7,836 bases of DNA, from NCBI GenBank assembly GCA_044508495.1, contig JBIQHP010000097.1:1-7836 (forward strand), read 5' to 3'. The DNA is from Terrimesophilobacter sp044508495 (GTDB lineage: Bacteria > Actinomycetota > Actinomycetes > Actinomycetales > Microbacteriaceae). Below the pieces are notes generated by a model, which saw only the letters and a list, made by a program, of their open reading frames with translations, was not told the origin of the DNA and did not search any database. Made by a program: the position numbers and the translations under genes. Shown here piece after piece: positions 5,706 through 7,836 of the stretch. Within the stretch, counting starts at the first letter, position 1. Every line of letters begins with the position of its first letter.

Positions 5706-6742
5706 CACTCCCACTCCCAGGTGCTGAGCGCGTGCAGGATGCGCTCGGGCGTCGGCAGGTAGAACTCCTCGAGCTTGGGCGCCGCGAACGGGATGTCGAA
5801 GCCGGTCACCCGCAGGATGGGCGCGGCGAGGTGGTAGAACTCGCGCTCGGTCACGCGCGCCGCGACCTCGGCGCCGTAGCCCCCGAACTGCGCCGCCTCG
5901 TGGAGCACGGCGGCGCGATGCGTCTTGCGCACCGAGGCGCCGACCGTCGCATCGTCGAAGGGGGAGAGGCTGCGCAGGTCGACGACCTCGACCGAGAGGC
6001 CCTCCTGCTCGGCCAGCTCCGCGGTCTCCATGGCCGTCGCGACGGTCGGGCCGTAGGCCACGAGCGTGACATCCGTTCCCTCGCGCACGACGACCGCCCG
6101 GTTCATGGGAGCGGTCGTGACGGGGAGGGCGACCTCCGCCTTCGACCAGTAGCGGCTCTTGGGCTCGAGGAAGATCACCGGGTCGTCGGAGCGGATCGCC
6201 TCGCGCAGCATCGAGTAGGCGTCCGCGGGGTTCGAGGGCGTCACGACGGTGAGGCCGGGCGTGTGCGTCCAGTAGGCCTCGGAGGAGTCGGAGTGGTGCT
6301 CGACGCCGCCGATGCCGCCCGAGGTGGGGATGCGGATGACGATGGGCAGACTGACACGGCCGCGCGTGCGGTTGCGCATCTTCGCGACGTGGGAGACGAT
6401 CTGCTCGAAGGCCGGGTAGCTGAAGGCGTCGAACTGCATCTCGACGACCGGCCGCAGCCCGTACATGGCCATGCCGATCGCCGTGCCGACGATGCCGGAC
6501 TCGGCGAGCGGCGAGTCCCAGACGCGGTCCTCCCCGAACTGCTTCTGCAGCCCGTCGGTCACGCGGAAGACGCCGCCGAGCGGCCCGACGTCCTCGCCGT
6601 AGACGACGACGTTCTCGTCCTCGGCGATGGCGTCGCGCAGCGCCGCGTTGAGGGCGCCCGCCATCGTGAGCGACGCGGTGCCGGATGCGGCGGTGCCGGA
6701 TGCGGCGGTGCCGGATGCGGCGGTGCCGGATGCCCTGGCCAT
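5705..6742 (-). CDS. bkdB: Branched-chain 2-oxoacid dehydrogenase E1 beta subunit
   Basis: This 345-residue subunit pairs with E1 alpha to decarboxylate branched 2-oxoacids on thiamine diphosphate and load the acyl group onto E2 lipoate. The pyrimidine-binding transketolase domain (about 26-205) shows VVVYGEDVG (45-53), ESGIVGTAIGMA (81-92, with the Glu that contacts the ThDP ring), EMQFDAFSYPAFEQIVSHVAK (101-121) and IPTSGGIGGVEHHSDSSEA (138-156). The C-terminal domain follows from about 215 (VTLVAYG, VVDLRSLSPFD, HEAAQFGGYGAEVA). Start ATG 6742 overlaps the bkdA stop (TGATG) and has GAGGGGAGGAG just upstream; the frame is open far beyond, but that part only shadows bkdA. Unusually, residues 4-23 are four ASGTA repeats ahead of the normal N-terminus (LTMAGALNAALRDA). 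Confidence 0.93.
   Translation of the reverse strand: MARASGTAASGTAASGTAASGTASLTMAGALNAALRDAIAEDENVVVYGEDVGPLGGVFRVTDGLQKQFGEDRVWDSPLAESGIVGTAIGMAMYGLRPVVEMQFDAFSYPAFEQIVSHVAKMRNRTRGRVSLPIVIRIPTSGGIGGVEHHSDSSEAYWTHTPGLTVVTPSNPADAYSMLREAIRSDDPVIFLEPKSRYWSKAEVALPVTTAPMNRAVVVREGTDVTLVAYGPTVATAMETAELAEQEGLSVEVVDLRSLSPFDDATVGASVRKTHRAAVLHEAAQFGGYGAEVAARVTEREFYHLAAPILRVTGFDIPFAAPKLEEFYLPTPERILHALSTWEWE
6675..6734. repeat. Four tandem 15-bp repeats in the bkdB N-terminus
   Basis: The unit GCGGTGCCGGATGCG occurs four times head to tail (6675-6689, 6690-6704, 6705-6719, 6720-6734). Only the final base of the last copy differs. The 15-bp period keeps the reading frame and encodes the ASGTA repeats on the minus strand. 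Near-perfect identity suggests recent slippage and possible copy-number variation between strains. Confidence 0.9.
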
Positions 6743-7836
6743 CACTCCTCCCCTCGGGCGAGTTCCTCGGCGAGGAACGCGCGCTGCTCGGCGAGCGCGG
6801 CCCGCGGCGTGCCGTACACGTGCTCGAAGAGCTCGAGCGGGTCGACGACCGCCTCGGCGCTCATGGCGTCGCGGGTGGCGGCGGCGAGCTCCTCGGCCTC
6901 GGCGGCGATCGCCTCGCGGTCGGCATCGGTCAGGGCGTCCTCCGAGACGAGGTAGCGCTCGAGGCGCTCGATGGGATCGCGGCCCTTCCAGGCGGCGACA
7001 TCCTCCGTGCCGCGGTAGCGGCTCGGGTCGTCCGAGTTGGTGTGCGCCTCGATGCGATAGGTGAGGCACTCGACGATCGTCGGCCCTCCACCGCCCCGTG
7101 CCCGCTGGAGGGCAGCGGAGACGGTGGCGTAGACCGCCGCGGCGTCGTTGCCGTCGACGTAGTAGCCGGGGATCCCGTAGCCGACCGCGCGGTCGGCGAG
7201 CGTGCGCGCTCTCGTCTGCTTCGCGAGCGGCACGCTGATCGCGAACTGGTTGTTCTGCACGATGAAGACCGTCGGCGCCTGCCAGACGCCGGCGAAGTTG
7301 AAGGCCTCGTGGGTGTCGCCCTCGCTGCTCGCCCCGTCGCCCAGGAAGGTCACGGTCGCGATCGCCTCGCCCTTGAGCTTCGCCGCGGTCGCGAAGCCGA
7401 CGGCGTGCAGGGCCTGGGTGGCGAGCGGCGTCGCCTGGGTCGAGGTGCGGTGCGCCTTCGGGTCGTAGCCGGAGTGCCAGTCGCCGCGGAACCCGGCGAG
7501 CACTTCGGCCGGCGGCACGCCGCGCGTCATGACCGCGATCGAGTCGCGATAGGTCGGGAAGAGCCAGTCGGTCTCCCGCATCGCGACGACCGTGCCCATC
7601 TCGCAGGCCTCCTGGCCGAGCGCGGAGGGGTAGGTCGCGAGCCGGCCCTGCCGGGTGAGCGCCGAGACCTGGGTGTCCCAGCGGCGCGCGACGACCATGC
7701 GGCGGTAGAGCAGCTTCAGGGTCTCCAGCTCGGGCAGCTCGACGCCGCGGCGCTGCTTGACGGGCACCGCGCGGCCGGTGTCGCCGATGAGGCGGAACGG
7801 CCGGCCATCCGGAAGCACCGCGGGCGCGCGTGTCTC
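6742..7836 (-). CDS. bkdA: Branched-chain 2-oxoacid dehydrogenase E1 alpha subunit, 5' end outside window
   Basis: The frame is open from the right window edge to TGA 6742-6744. A GTG at 7818 could start a 358-residue form, but six more in-frame codons (ETRAPA) reach the edge, so the true start is probably outside. Counting from that GTG, the ThDP-binding motif is GDGASSEGDTHEAFNFAG (160-177) closing with NN (189-190). Other family marks are YPSALGQEA (63-71), FPTYRDSIAVMTRG (87-100), ATPLATQALHAVG (129-141) and YRIEAHTNSDDPSRYR (254-269), the loop typical of branched-chain E1 alpha. Actinobacteria usually make pyruvate dehydrogenase E1 as a single AceE chain, so an alpha/beta E1 beside a one-lipoyl E2 favours branched-chain substrates. 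It is the promoter-proximal gene of the three; its promoter is not in view. Confidence 0.92.
   Translation of the reverse strand, partial: ETRAPAVLPDGRPFRLIGDTGRAVPVKQRRGVELPELETLKLLYRRMVVARRWDTQVSALTRQGRLATYPSALGQEACEMGTVVAMRETDWLFPTYRDSIAVMTRGVPPAEVLAGFRGDWHSGYDPKAHRTSTQATPLATQALHAVGFATAAKLKGEAIATVTFLGDGASSEGDTHEAFNFAGVWQAPTVFIVQNNQFAISVPLAKQTRARTLADRAVGYGIPGYYVDGNDAAAVYATVSAALQRARGGGGPTIVECLTYRIEAHTNSDDPSRYRGTEDVAAWKGRDPIERLERYLVSEDALTDADREAIAAEAEELAAATRDAMSAEAVVDPLELFEHVYGTPRAALAEQRAFLAEELARGEE
6745..6755 (-). promoter_or_regulatory. Ribosome binding site of bkdB
   Basis: GAGGGGAGGAG on the minus strand ends two bases before ATG 6742 and includes AGGGG at about seven bases' distance. It lies within the last codons of bkdA and fixes the bkdB start at the TGATG junction. 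Confidence 0.6.

Noticed and set aside
3948..5762. A 604-codon open frame on the plus strand
   Set aside because: It overlaps pxpC out of frame, crosses the N gap, and then runs antisense to bkdC. Its composition (Arg, Ala, Asp, His rich) is that of a shadow frame in GC-rich DNA, while the opposite frame has clear lipoyl and acyltransferase motifs.
5732..6955. A 407-codon open frame on the plus strand
   Set aside because: It is antisense to bkdB and part of bkdA, with no recognisable domain. The minus-strand genes account for this stretch fully.
6743..7069. Upstream extension of the bkdB reading frame into bkdA
   Set aside because: This part is Arg-rich, out of frame with bkdA, and has no homology I recognise. 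The TGATG junction with a strong ribosome site marks ATG 6742 as the start.
1..7836. tRNA, rRNA, CRISPR array, IS element or riboswitch
   Set aside because: I found no cloverleaf, spaced repeat array, transposase motif or terminal inverted repeat, and intergenic space outside the gaps is too small for a riboswitch, apart from 1002-1164, which shows promoter and operator features instead.

Overview
The window is a high-GC (about 70%) stretch that reads like a chromosome fragment of an actinobacterium, most likely in or near Microbacteriaceae. The signs are the codon use, a DUF222 (13E12-type) HNH-nuclease-like gene, a remnant of the DUF2975/HTH_26 regulator pair, and leaderless promoters in which a -10 box sits exactly six bases before the start codon. 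A heterodimeric 2-oxoacid dehydrogenase E1 also fits. The family-level placement is inference. Two runs of exactly 100 N (1415-1514 and 4190-4289) are scaffold gaps, so this is draft sequence.

Left part (1-2022), accessory or decaying. A DUF222 protein on the minus strand is frameshifted close to the window edge; its coding sense continues in another frame to base 1. Next is a 163-bp AT-rich region (about 43% GC) holding two divergent promoters, several palindromes and a perfect DnaA-box match. On the plus strand a 54-codon ORF looks like an in-frame, internally deleted remnant of a DUF2975 membrane protein fused to the end of its partner XRE/HTH_26 regulator, with promoter and operator-like palindromes intact. 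It is followed by a probable P-loop kinase-like gene whose core is lost in the first gap, and, convergent with it, an antibiotic-biosynthesis-monooxygenase (ABM) domain protein.

Middle part (2023-4189), plus strand. A pxpA-pxpB-pxpC operon encodes ATP-dependent 5-oxoprolinase, which opens 5-oxoproline (pyroglutamate) to glutamate. pxpC runs into the second gap and lacks its C-terminus.

Right part (4290-7836), minus strand. A tightly coupled operon encodes E1 alpha, E1 beta and the E2 acyltransferase of a branched-chain 2-oxoacid dehydrogenase (bkdA-bkdB-bkdC; E1 alpha is cut by the window end). TGATG stop/start overlaps join the genes. The complex turns branched 2-oxoacids into branched acyl-CoAs, used for catabolism and, in these bacteria, as primers for iso/anteiso fatty acids. 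No E3 gene is in the window.

I see no clear new multi-gene system. The points most worth a second look are the collapsed regulator remnant under an intact promoter, the palindrome-rich intergenic region, the shared leaderless promoter layout, a five-codon relay ORF between pxpA and pxpB, a 15-bp in-frame tandem repeat in bkdB, a 13-bp perfect hairpin inside bkdC, and an over-represented GGATGC word.
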